12,352 nt of DNA from an uncultured bacterium (lineage in GTDB: Bacteria; Patescibacteriota; Minisyncoccia; Phycocordibacterales; PALSA-1337): assembly GCA_903905325.1 (NCBI GenBank), contig CAIVGA010000038.1, positions 1 through 12,352 on the forward strand. Reading direction: 5' to 3'. The notes under the pieces were generated by a model that was not told where the DNA came from, searched no databases, and worked only from the letters and a program-made list of their open reading frames with translations. This document shows, piece after piece, positions 1 to 8,128 of this stretch. Numbering within the stretch: the first letter of the stretch is position 1; each line of letters begins with the position of its first letter. The translations under genes and the position numbers were made by a program.

Positions 1-862
<862 letters not shown>

Positions 863-941
863 TCTGTGAGATACTTGACCTACATTACTTATTACTGACT
901 TGAAAAAATGCGGCCGAGTGACCGTAAAAATTGAACCTTGC

Positions 942-1052
942 GTTCTGGTGATTTGGCGCTATGGCACCACCCGTTCTCATTCCGAACACGGAAGTGAAAC
1001 GTAGTTGCGGCGATGATAGTCCTTCGGGGCGAAAGTAGCTTGTCGCCAGAAC
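942..1052 (+). rRNA. rrf: 5S ribosomal RNA
   Basis: The segment begins GTTCTGGTGA and ends TCGCCAGAAC. These ends form the closing helix I with one G-U pair and define the 111-nt extent. The interior has the typical 5S loop C strand (CCCGTTCTCATTCCGAACACGGAAGT region, 968-994) and the helix IV/V part with CGATGATAGT and a TTCG-capped stem. It lies about 80 bp after the 23S gene and directly before a terminator, so it is cotranscribed with the rRNA operon. The exact mature ends are inferred from helix pairing. Confidence 0.95.
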
Positions 1053-1064
1053 ATAGGGTTTAAG

Positions 1065-1096
1065 AAAAACGTCACATAATACATGTGGCGTTTTTT
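1065..1096 (+). terminator. Rho-independent terminator of the rRNA operon
   Basis: A 9-bp stem (1069-1077 with 1083-1091, one G-U pair) has a 5-nt loop. It is preceded by an A run and followed by six T residues. It lies 12 bp after the 5S gene. The A and T runs make it potentially bidirectional, but no gene on the minus strand needs it. Confidence 0.9.
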
Positions 1097-1104
1097 GATT
1101 CTTG

Positions 1105-1113
1105 TGAGATAAT
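1105..1113 (+). promoter_or_regulatory. Extended -10 promoter for the membrane-protein gene
   Basis: TGA followed by GATAAT forms an extended -10 element (TGn plus five of six consensus bases). It sits just after the rRNA terminator, and the ATG follows 7 bases after the -10. Transcription should therefore start at or next to the ATG at 1121, giving a leaderless mRNA. No convincing -35 element is visible; its place is taken by the terminator stem. Predicted by eye only. Confidence 0.5.
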
Positions 1114-1120
1114 AGTCCCA

Positions 1121-1876
1121 ATGGCATCCTGGGCACAAAAGCGTAGATTTATGTATGGCGGCACAGTCGTGGCTATTATTCTTATTATTGTAGGCCTCTG
1201 GTCTTTCAAGACTTTCTATAAGCCACCGACTTGTTTTGACAATATTATGAATGGAGATGAACAGGGTGTAGATTGTGGCGGATCGTGTCAAAAGCTTTGC
1301 GCCAGCTCTTTTGTCACTCCTAGTGTAGCTTGGACAAGTTTCGAACCTGTAGCATCAGGACTTTATAATGTTGCGGCATACATAATCAATCAGAATATAA
1401 CTGGTACCGCAATGAATGTCCCATATCATATGGTTTTGTATGACAATAAGGGCGTAGAGATTGTAGATGTACCAGGAGCCGTGACCCTTCCGCCTAACAG
1501 AAATACTTTGGCTTATATACCAATAGTTTCGACTGGAAAAATTCCAGTTTATAGAGTTTTTTTCGAATTTACTCAGTTTCCAGATTGGAAGAGGCAAGCA
1601 GACACTCTTGGTGCTTTGAAAATCACAGACAAGAGATACACTGAAGATCAGTCTGGTTCTTCTCTTCTTGTTACATTGGCTAATAGCAGCGTATATACTA
1701 TCGGAAAATTTTCTGTATACGTAGTTCTTTCAGATGCAAAATCCAATGTTATAGGTTTCTCAAAAACAATTGTTGACGGCGTTGGTCCGCATGCAACAGT
1801 AACAGCTCCTTTTACTTGGCCCATGAGTCACAATGGCGCCGTGATTTCCGAAGAAGTTTTGCCTGTAGTTGAATAA
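1121..1876 (+). CDS. Membrane-anchored protein with DCGGxC cysteine motif and two beta domains
   Basis: A 251-residue protein of unknown function. Residues 13-33 are one hydrophobic membrane segment after a short basic N-terminus, so the rest is probably outside the cell. Just after it comes a compact cysteine motif: C38, then NGDEQGVDCGGSC with C52 and C56, and C60. Cysteine-rich N-GDE-GVDCGG patterns of this kind occur in surface proteins of several bacterial groups. Two segments follow (about 80-135 and 180-235), each beta-rich with asparagines and an LYD- or LSD-type strand (MVLYDNKG, VVLSDAKS), resembling FxLYD-like domains in tandem. ATG 1121 is preferred over the upstream GTG at 1085, because that GTG lies inside the rRNA terminator stem and adds no recognisable sequence. 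The gene is followed 18 bp later by rodA, suggesting an operon and a possible envelope role. The fold and function are inference. Confidence 0.8.
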   Translation: MASWAQKRRFMYGGTVVAIILIIVGLWSFKTFYKPPTCFDNIMNGDEQGVDCGGSCQKLCASSFVTPSVAWTSFEPVASGLYNVAAYIINQNITGTAMNVPYHMVLYDNKGVEIVDVPGAVTLPPNRNTLAYIPIVSTGKIPVYRVFFEFTQFPDWKRQADTLGALKITDKRYTEDQSGSSLLVTLANSSVYTIGKFSVYVVLSDAKSNVIGFSKTIVDGVGPHATVTAPFTWPMSHNGAVISEEVLPVVE

Positions 1877-1894
1877 AAATGTTAATCATCGACA

Positions 1895-3070
1895 ATGCCC
1901 AGACTATTAAAAAATTTCTTTAAAAAAGGAACCACTTATGGCGTCGCCACTTCTGATATAAAATCTGGAATGGATTGGTGGCTAGTTGGTGCTATTATTC
2001 CACTTTTATGCGCTGGTTTGGTAACGATGTATTCGTTCACGGGAGATAATTCTTTCGCATCTCATCAGTTTATATGGATAATTTTTTCTTTGGCGGTATT
2101 TTTTCTCGTTAGCCGAATCGATGTACGTTTTCTTAGGTCAACTCGCGTGACTATAACTTTGTATACTGCGGCGTGTATTTTGCTGGCTTTCTTGTTTATT
2201 GTCGGAAAAGTATCGCACGGTGCTGCTAGCTGGATATCGTTCGGTCTTTTTTCTTTTCAGCCTTCTGACTTTGCAAAATTAGTACTCATTTTGGTTTTGG
2301 CTAAATATTTTTCTCGTCGTCATATCGAAATTGCCAATATGCGGCATATTATAGTTTCTGGACTATATGCAGCCATTTTGTTTGTTCTAGTTATTGTGCA
2401 CCCAGATCTTGGTTCGGCCATGATTATTTTCTTTATTTGGCTTGGCATGGTTATGATTTCGGGTATTTCAAAAAAACACTTACTTATCATGCTTGGGATT
2501 GTTATTGTTGCAGTTTCTTTGCTTTGGAACTTTGGCTTCAAGGAATATCAAAAAGATCGTATAAGAAATTTCATGAATCCTTTGGCAGATATTCATGGTG
2601 CTGGATATAATGCATATCAATCTACTATTGCTGTAGGTTCTGGCCAGTTTCTTGGCAAAGGGTTGGGTTATGGAACACAATCTCGCCTGAAATTTTTGCC
2701 TGAATATCAGACAGACTTTATCTTTGCAGCATTCGCTGAAGAATGGGGTTTTATTGGTGTGCTTATAATGTTCTCATTATTTGGTATTATAATTTGGCGA
2801 ATAATTGTAAATACAGAACGAGGGGCAACCAATTTTGAAATATTATATGGCGCGGGCGTTGCGGTCTTTTTTATCGTGCATATTACCGTGAATGTAGGTA
2901 TGAATATTCACTTACTCCCAGTCACTGGTACACCGTTGCCATTTATGAGTTATGGCGGTACGCACATGGTGACAGAGTTCTTGGCTCTTGGAATTCTCAT
3001 GTCTATGCGCAGGTATGCTCGTCCAGTTCACAAAGATGTTATCAAGAATGAATTTATCGGGCCACAATAG
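1895..3070 (+). CDS. rodA: RodA-type SEDS peptidoglycan glycosyltransferase
   Basis: A 391-residue polytopic membrane protein of the SEDS family (RodA/FtsW/SpoVE), which polymerises lipid II into glycan strands, normally with a class B PBP. About ten hydrophobic segments run from residue 28 to 375. Family motifs in order are FQPSDFAK (121-128), HPDLGSA (169-175), GKGLGYGTQS (254-263), LPEYQTDFIFA (268-278) and PFMSYGGTH (349-357). D274 in the TDFIFA motif matches the catalytic Asp of RodA. The LPE-x-x-TDFIFA form favours RodA over FtsW. The usual SYGGSS is SYGGTH here. The ATG is 18 bp after the previous gene. A possible internal promoter lies before it (TTGCCT at 1859, TGt plus TAATCA at 1880-1888), but it is weak. 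No PBP or mreC gene is in the window. Confidence 0.92.
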   Translation: MPRLLKNFFKKGTTYGVATSDIKSGMDWWLVGAIIPLLCAGLVTMYSFTGDNSFASHQFIWIIFSLAVFFLVSRIDVRFLRSTRVTITLYTAACILLAFLFIVGKVSHGAASWISFGLFSFQPSDFAKLVLILVLAKYFSRRHIEIANMRHIIVSGLYAAILFVLVIVHPDLGSAMIIFFIWLGMVMISGISKKHLLIMLGIVIVAVSLLWNFGFKEYQKDRIRNFMNPLADIHGAGYNAYQSTIAVGSGQFLGKGLGYGTQSRLKFLPEYQTDFIFAAFAEEWGFIGVLIMFSLFGIIIWRIIVNTERGATNFEILYGAGVAVFFIVHITVNVGMNIHLLPVTGTPLPFMSYGGTHMVTEFLALGILMSMRRYARPVHKDVIKNEFIGPQ

Positions 3071-3096
3071 TAGAAAAATAATTTGTAGCTGAAGAA

Positions 3097-4233
3097 TTAA
3101 TTGCTGTAAATTTCCTCGACAGCTTTTAGCATTTTTTCTATTGAGAATTTTTGCAAAATAACTTCATGTAGAGAATTGCCATATTGTTTTGCGATAGCAT
3201 GATGCTCGATTAAATAAGAAATGGCGTGAGCGAGTTCGCTGGAATTTTTTGGTTGAATCAAAACACCAGATTTCATGTCTTCTATAATTTCTGGAATACC
3301 ACCGACGGTTGTTGCAACTATTGGTAGGGAAGCATTACCGGCTTCCAGGATGACATACGGTAAACCTTCTTTTACTGAAGGTAGTACAAACATGCTGAAA
3401 GCTTTGAGATATTGTGAGGCGTTTTCCATGTAGCCAGCTAAAAAGACACGACCTTCCAAGCCCTTTTCTTTTATACGCACCTGTAATTCAGAAAGAAGAT
3501 CTCCATCTCCAATAATTATGGAAATTATGTCGGTTCGTCCATCACAAACTCTGGCAAGTGCGTCGATCAGATAATTCAAGCCTTTGTTCGGATGAAGTTC
3601 GGCAATTGTGCCTATTATTATTTTTTTATTAAATTCTGAAAAATCGGTACCTATGTGTTTTGCTAAAGTTTGCTTGGCTCCGTCTACTGACATAAAGGTT
3701 GGTACACGCATACCGAGTGGTATCAAAGTGAGTTTGTTTTTTACAAAAGGGAATAAGATTCTAGTTTGCTTTAGCTCGTGTTCTGACAAAAGGATGACTT
3801 TATGAGAAAGCATCATTGTAAACCAAGAGATTTTTGCAATGAAAATTTTTTGATACCAAGGGCGATCTTCGTTGAATGCCCAGCCATGAACTGTGTAAAT
3901 AATTTTTTTTACACCGAGGAGGCGGCCAGCGAGAGCACCAAGACCGGCAGCCTTTGGACTGTGCAAATGCAAAACATCAGGTTTTTCACGTCGGATTACA
4001 GAAAAAATTTCCTTGAAAGAACCAGCGTCCTTGGTCAGTGCCACATCACGCCCAAGAGTTGATATTGCGTGTGTTTTTATTCCAGAATCTTCTAGCTTTT
4101 TTCTCAGAAGTCCATCACCACCCAAGGCGACAACTGGGACATCCCCGCGTGCTTTCATCGCTGTTGCCAGGTCAAAAATGTGTCGTTGCGCCCCTCCCCA
4201 ATTTGATTTGGTGATGACGTAAAGTATTTTCAT
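3097..4233 (-). CDS. GT4-family (GT-B fold) glycosyltransferase
   Basis: A 378-residue glycosyltransferase predicted to transfer a sugar from a nucleotide-activated donor to a lipid-linked or polysaccharide acceptor at the inner face of the membrane. The N-terminal half has the GT4 opening KILYVITKSNWGGAQRHIFD (2-21), with the GGA-QRH acceptor-side loop. The DVLHLHSPKAAGLGA stretch starts at 86 and YTVHG is at 113-117. The C-terminal domain has GTIAELHPNKGLNYLIDA (208-225) and the EX7E donor-site motif E289 to E297, in KEGLPYVILEAG. Full length for the family. It is convergent with rodA, with only 26 bp between the stop codons and no clear terminator. It is divergent from the sugar phosphotransferase gene, suggesting a shared glycan pathway. 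Substrates cannot be read from the sequence. Confidence 0.9.
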   Translation of the reverse strand: MKILYVITKSNWGGAQRHIFDLATAMKARGDVPVVALGGDGLLRKKLEDSGIKTHAISTLGRDVALTKDAGSFKEIFSVIRREKPDVLHLHSPKAAGLGALAGRLLGVKKIIYTVHGWAFNEDRPWYQKIFIAKISWFTMMLSHKVILLSEHELKQTRILFPFVKNKLTLIPLGMRVPTFMSVDGAKQTLAKHIGTDFSEFNKKIIIGTIAELHPNKGLNYLIDALARVCDGRTDIISIIIGDGDLLSELQVRIKEKGLEGRVFLAGYMENASQYLKAFSMFVLPSVKEGLPYVILEAGNASLPIVATTVGGIPEIIEDMKSGVLIQPKNSSELAHAISYLIEHHAIAKQYGNSLHEVILQKFSIEKMLKAVEEIYSN

Positions 4234-4240
4234 TACATAT

Positions 4241-4269
4241 ACCGTATCACGTAATCAAAATACGGGCAA
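4241..4269 (-). promoter_or_regulatory. Promoter of the GT4 gene, leaderless type
   Basis: On the minus strand, TTGCCC (4264-4269) is followed by 17 bases and then TACGGT (4241-4246). The ATG of the glycosyltransferase begins 7 bases later, so the transcript would start at the start codon. The same TACGGT hexamer in the context GTGrTACGGTAT occurs before the divergent sugar phosphotransferase gene. Predicted by eye. Confidence 0.45.
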
Positions 4270-4337
4270 TTCAATAAAAGACATACGCCTGAACATGTTA
4301 AGGGGCGATGCCAAGCTATTGAACCATTACGATTTGG

Positions 4338-4366
4338 TTGATAATGACACAAAAGTGTGGTACGGT
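4338..4366 (+). promoter_or_regulatory. Promoter of the sugar phosphotransferase gene
   Basis: TTGATA (4338-4343), a 17-base spacer ending in TGG, then TACGGT (4361-4366), giving a -35 plus an extended -10. The preferred ATG at 4373 begins 6 bases after the -10, which implies a leaderless mRNA. The upstream in-frame ATG at 4295 would lie before this promoter. An alternative is TTGAAC (4319-4324) with GATAAT (4340-4345), but its spacing is only 15. Confidence 0.45.
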
Positions 4367-4372
4367 ATCGCA

Positions 4373-5704
4373 ATGATAAGAACTGCTGATGGACGCCATA
4401 TTCTCATCCTTATTTTGGGGGATGTTATAACGTACTTTTTCTCTCTGATTTTAGCTTTGGCTATACGTTATGGCGAAATTCCCGGACGTGCTCTTATTTC
4501 TTTACACGTTTATGCCTTCTCGGTACTTTTCATTGTCTTTCTTATAGTAAATTTTAGTGCTGGCCTTTATAACAAACAAACTCTTTTTGCCAAAGGGCGT
4601 ATATATGGCCTATTGATTCGTTCGCAAGCTATCGGCATCCTATTGAGTGTTTTGTTTTTCTATTTAGCACCAGTTTCCATTTCTCCTAAAGCCAATCTTT
4701 TTATCTATGCTGTTATCTCAACAATTTTACTTATTATATGGAGAACCACAGTTTTTCCGGTAATCAGTTCTACCAAAAAACAAAAAGCACTGCTCATTGG
4801 TTCTGGCGAAGAAATTCAGGATCTTTATGAGGAAGTTAATAATCGTGGAAGTTATGATATTACCTTTGCAGAGTTGAAGGACCCTTCGACGGTTCAAGAA
4901 TCTTCTGGCTCGGAGACGTCGACACTGCTCGCCGAGGCTATTCGATCAACTGGTTCTACTGTTATTGTCGCAGATCTTCGTAATCCAGTCGTTGAATCGA
5001 CTATGCGTTCTTTATACTATCTTATGTTCTCTGGCATTCAAGTTATAGACGCCGGTAAACTTTATGAGGCTATCTTTGATCGTGCACCATTGACTATGGT
5101 TGGAGAGAGGTGGTTGGTCGAGAATGCTGGTGGTTCTGTTGGGGGTCGTGGTTTCTATGGCATCTTCAAGCGAGTTATGGATATTATTTTTGCAACGATT
5201 CTTGGTTTGATATCACTTATTTTTTTTCCTTTTGTTTATATTGCTATTAAGCTTGATGACAAGGGTCCTGTTTTTTTCAGCCAAGATCGTGTTGGCAGGG
5301 GAGGAAGACCTATTAGTATTTATAAATTTCGTTCAATGATGGGTCTAAAAATTACTCGTGTCGGTAAAATAATTCGCCTCACACGAATAGACGAGCTTCC
5401 ACAACTTTGGAATGTTTTGCGCGGAGATATTTCTTTGATTGGTCCACGTCCAGAATTACCAAATTTGGTTGCGGTTTATGAAAGGGAAATTCCTTACTAT
5501 CAAGTTCGTCACCTCGTTCAGCCTGGTTTGTCTGGTTGGGCGCAGATATATCATCAAGCTCACCCTCATCACGCCGTAGCGGTCAATGATACGCGTGATA
5601 AACTTTCTTACGATCTTTATTATGTCAAAAATCGTTCATTTACTTTGGATTTGAGAATTGCCATGCAAACTTTGAGAGCACTGATTTCTAGGAGGGGGGT
5701 GTAG
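4373..5704 (+). CDS. Polyprenyl-phosphate sugar phosphotransferase (WbaP/WcaJ-like)
   Basis: Predicted initiating enzyme of exopolysaccharide or glycan synthesis: it moves a sugar-1-phosphate from a UDP-sugar onto undecaprenyl phosphate. ATG 4373 gives 443 residues; an upstream in-frame ATG (4295) would add 26 unrelated residues. Numbered from 4373, four membrane helices span about 10-130. A Rossmann-like segment starts near 138 (KALLIGSGEE), and the catalytic bacterial sugar transferase domain runs from about 262 to the end. Its motifs are FKRVMD (265-270), a membrane re-entrant segment (271-293), GPVFFSQDRVGRGG (298-311), YKFRSM, the catalytic DE of RIDELPQLWNVLRGD (DE at 340-341), GPRPELP and QPGLSGWAQI. 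The stretch between KFRSM and ITRVG is only about four residues, roughly twenty shorter than usual for the family. The Asp-Glu dyad is intact, so activity is expected. Sugar specificity is unknown. Confidence 0.9.
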   Translation: MIRTADGRHILILILGDVITYFFSLILALAIRYGEIPGRALISLHVYAFSVLFIVFLIVNFSAGLYNKQTLFAKGRIYGLLIRSQAIGILLSVLFFYLAPVSISPKANLFIYAVISTILLIIWRTTVFPVISSTKKQKALLIGSGEEIQDLYEEVNNRGSYDITFAELKDPSTVQESSGSETSTLLAEAIRSTGSTVIVADLRNPVVESTMRSLYYLMFSGIQVIDAGKLYEAIFDRAPLTMVGERWLVENAGGSVGGRGFYGIFKRVMDIIFATILGLISLIFFPFVYIAIKLDDKGPVFFSQDRVGRGGRPISIYKFRSMMGLKITRVGKIIRLTRIDELPQLWNVLRGDISLIGPRPELPNLVAVYEREIPYYQVRHLVQPGLSGWAQIYHQAHPHHAVAVNDTRDKLSYDLYYVKNRSFTLDLRIAMQTLRALISRRGV

Positions 5705-5762
5705 TAAATAAGAAAGGAGTTAGTTGACGGGTTTAAGTCATAAAAATGGTGTGTTTGCCAAG

Positions 5763-5790
5763 TTGCATAACCGCGAAAAACCTGTAAAAT
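5763..5790 (+). promoter_or_regulatory. Promoter of secD, leaderless type
   Basis: TTGCAT (5763-5768), a 16-base spacer and TAAAAT (5785-5790). The secD ATG at 5799 starts 8 bases after the -10, so transcription should begin at or within a base or two of the start codon. No Shine-Dalgarno sequence precedes the ATG, which agrees with leaderless initiation. Confidence 0.55.
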
Positions 5791-5798
5791 AGCCCAAT

Positions 5799-7148
5799 AT
5801 GTTAAAACACCGCGCTCGCGCCGTATTCCTTATTATCTTCGCCGTATTGATCGGCTATTTTGTTTATTCTACACAAAAGAGTGGTTCCAAGCCTTTTCGT
5901 CTCGGTCTAGATCTTTCAGGTGGAACACACCTTGTCTATCAAGCTGACGTTTCCAAGCTTGATTCAACTGATATTTCCAACTCAATGTCATCTCTTCGTG
6001 ATGTTGTAGAAAGACGTGTAAATACTCTCGGTGTTAGTGAGCCATTAGTTCAGACAGAACAAGGTGCTGCTTTGAGTTCAAAAGAAAGTGCTTACAAACT
6101 TATCGTGGAACTTCCAGGTGTAACAGATGTTAACGAAGCTGTAGCTGCTATCGGTGCTACTCCTCGTTTAGAATTCCGTATTGCGACCGCGGCTGACATG
6201 AAAACTTTCCAAGCTTCTACGACTCTGAAAACAGCTGATGCCACTACAACTGAGAATGCTTATGAAGCATTATTTACTCCGACAGAACTTACAGGACGTA
6301 TGGTAAGTAGAGCCTCGGTGCAATTCAACAGCACTACAAATCAGCCAATGGTCGGTCTCGTTTTCACTAGCGATGGTCGCGATCTTTTTGCGACTATGAC
6401 CAAGGAACATGTTGGTGATTATATTGGTATTTTCCTCGATGGCGCTCTTATAGAAGCTCCGGTTGTTCGTGAGGAAATTCCTGACGGTCAAGCACAAATC
6501 AGTGGAGGATTTACTCTCGATCAAGCTAACAAGCTCGTTCGTGATCTTAACTTTGGTGCTTTGCCAGTTCCACTTACGCTTGTTTCAACACAAACTATTG
6601 GTCCTACTCTCGGTCAAGCCGCGGTAAACGGGGGAGTTGAGACAGGTATTGTGGCTTTCATCATCATCGCTTTGTTCCTCATCATCTGGTACCGACTTCC
6701 AGGTTTGGTGGCTGTGGTGGCTCTTGGTGTTTATACTTGTATCATGCTCGCTCTCTTCAAGTTTATTCCTGTCACACTGACTTCTGCGGGTATTGCCGGA
6801 TTTATTCTTTCTATTGGTATGGCTGTGGATGCAAACATCCTTATTTTCGAGCGCATGAAAGAAGAGCTCAAGGCTGGTCGTGGCGTTTGGGATGCTATGC
6901 ATGAAGGATTCGCTCGTGCTTGGCTTTCGATTCGTGACTCGAATATGTCGAGTATCATCACTGGTATTATCCTTTATTACTTCGGAAGTACATCAGTCGT
7001 AACTGGATTTGCTTTGGTCTTCGTGATCGGTGTACTAGTGTCAATGTTTACTGCTATCACCGCCTCAAGATTATTCCTTTACGCCGTGGCTCCGTCGAAG
7101 ACCACAAAATTGTCGACCTTCCTTATCAGTAACGGATTCCATAAATAA
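5799..7148 (+). CDS. secD: Protein translocase subunit SecD
   Basis: A 449-residue subunit of the SecDF complex, which pulls preproteins through SecYEG on the outer side of the membrane using the proton gradient. There is an N-terminal membrane helix (8-24), then the family motif GLDLSGGTHLVY (36-47). A periplasmic-type region (about 48-265) contains LIVELPGV (101-108), LEFRIA (124-129) and YIGIFLDGALIEAPVV (208-223). Five C-terminal membrane helices carry the RND-type motif GMAVDANILIFERMKEE (340-356), which includes the Asp of the proton pathway (D344), and GFARAWLSIRDSNMSSIITGIILYYFGS (starts 370). It is shorter than E. coli SecD (about 615 residues) because the external domain is reduced, as in many compact bacterial versions. 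secF follows 15 bp later. Confidence 0.97.
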   Translation: MLKHRARAVFLIIFAVLIGYFVYSTQKSGSKPFRLGLDLSGGTHLVYQADVSKLDSTDISNSMSSLRDVVERRVNTLGVSEPLVQTEQGAALSSKESAYKLIVELPGVTDVNEAVAAIGATPRLEFRIATAADMKTFQASTTLKTADATTTENAYEALFTPTELTGRMVSRASVQFNSTTNQPMVGLVFTSDGRDLFATMTKEHVGDYIGIFLDGALIEAPVVREEIPDGQAQISGGFTLDQANKLVRDLNFGALPVPLTLVSTQTIGPTLGQAAVNGGVETGIVAFIIIALFLIIWYRLPGLVAVVALGVYTCIMLALFKFIPVTLTSAGIAGFILSIGMAVDANILIFERMKEELKAGRGVWDAMHEGFARAWLSIRDSNMSSIITGIILYYFGSTSVVTGFALVFVIGVLVSMFTAITASRLFLYAVAPSKTTKLSTFLISNGFHK

Positions 7149-7163
7149 TTAAAATATACTACT

Positions 7164-8114
7164 ATGTGGGTTGTAAAATACAGAAAAGTTTTCTATACGT
7201 TCTCAGGTATCCTAGTGATAGCTTCATTTGTGTCACTTTTTGTCTGGGGTTTGAAACCTGGTATTGATTTCTCTGGAGGTACACTTATCGAAGTTTCGTA
7301 CGCTGCTCGTCCTGATCAGTCGGCTGTTTCTGCCGCACTTGTTGCTATTGACCCAACAGCCTCTATCCGTCCGAGTGGATCTGACGAATTTATTGTTCGT
7401 ATGAAAGCTGTTGATCAAACAGAAAAGGAAGCCGTGATGTCTGCTTTGTCGTTGAATGGTGTCGCACCAATAACTCTCAAAACTTTTGACTCTATCGGTC
7501 CAGTTCTAGGCGCTGAAGCTCTCCGCAAGGCTTACGTCTCTGTTTTGCTTGTGATTTTTGGTATCGTGCTCTACGTCACATTTGCCTTCAGAAAAGTTTC
7601 AGAACCGGTGAAATCTTGGAAATATGGCCTTGTTGCTGTGGCCGCACTTGTTCACGATGTCATCATTCCTGTTGGAGTCTTTTCAATTCTTGGTCACTTT
7701 GCTGGTTATGAAGTTGATACTTTGTTCGTAACGGCTCTTCTCGTTATTCTCGGTTTCTCTGTGCACGATACTATCGTGGTGTTCGATCGAGTACGTGAAA
7801 ATTTGCGTCACGCAGCCGCAGCCGGAGGGGTTGCTAGTGCTAGTCAAGCTAACAATGGCAGTAGTAAGAAAACCTTCGCTCAAATCGTCGGTGAAAGTGT
7901 TAGTCAAACATTCACACGTTCTATCAATACATCTTTGACGACATTGATAGCTCTTGTTGTACTCTACATTTTGGGTGGTTCGATCACAGAACATTTCTCT
8001 CTTGCTCTTATTGTCGGTATCGCTGTTGGTACTTACTCATCTGTCTTCATAGGTTCACCTTTGCTTGTAACTATTCAGAATTGGGGGAAGGGGAAGAAGG
8101 GAGCGAAGAAATAG
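7164..8114 (+). CDS. secF: Protein translocase subunit SecF
   Basis: A 316-residue partner of SecD in the SecDF export motor. It has an N-terminal helix (9-29), the signature GIDFSGGT (33-40), and an external domain to about residue 118. Five helices follow, with HDVIIPVGVFSI (starting 164) and GFSVHDTIVVFDRVREN (197-213), which carries the conserved Asp of the VHDT motif. The region ending TRSINTSLTTLIALVVLYILGG (251-272) is typical. The cytoplasmic loop after the VFDRVREN helix has an Ala/Gly/Ser/Asn-rich insert (about 216-235) that looks like a flexible linker. The protein ends in a basic tail (KGKKGAKK). It lies 15 bp after secD. A TAAAAT box (7150-7155) is 8 bases before the ATG, but no -35 is visible, so expression is most likely from the secD promoter. 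Confidence 0.96.
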   Translation: MWVVKYRKVFYTFSGILVIASFVSLFVWGLKPGIDFSGGTLIEVSYAARPDQSAVSAALVAIDPTASIRPSGSDEFIVRMKAVDQTEKEAVMSALSLNGVAPITLKTFDSIGPVLGAEALRKAYVSVLLVIFGIVLYVTFAFRKVSEPVKSWKYGLVAVAALVHDVIIPVGVFSILGHFAGYEVDTLFVTALLVILGFSVHDTIVVFDRVRENLRHAAAAGGVASASQANNGSSKKTFAQIVGESVSQTFTRSINTSLTTLIALVVLYILGGSITEHFSLALIVGIAVGTYSSVFIGSPLLVTIQNWGKGKKGAKK

Positions 8115-8128
8115 TGTTTGGGAAAATT

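Noticed and set aside
863..941. A tRNA in the 23S-5S spacer
   Set aside because: No cloverleaf or TTCGA T-arm is present. The spacer is short and AT-rich.
1085..1120. GTG start at 1085 for the membrane-protein gene
   Set aside because: It lies inside the rRNA terminator stem and before the predicted extended -10. ATG 1121 fits better.
885..1291. Two minus-strand frames across the 5S rRNA gene and the start of the membrane-protein gene
   Set aside because: They are shadows of the 5S gene, its terminator and the plus-strand gene, with no domain-like sequence.
1879..1923. Short frame starting ATG 1879 (14 codons) between the membrane-protein gene and rodA
   Set aside because: It overlaps the rodA start out of frame, has no ribosome-binding site and no sign of conservation visible here.
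4295..4372. Upstream ATG of the sugar phosphotransferase
   Set aside because: The extra 26 residues do not resemble the family N-terminus, and the best promoter lies between this ATG and 4373.
8081..8128. TTG start for the histidine phosphatase inside secF
   Set aside because: The added residues are a low-complexity Gly/Glu run read from secF in another frame. The family starts at the beta strand right after ATG 8129.
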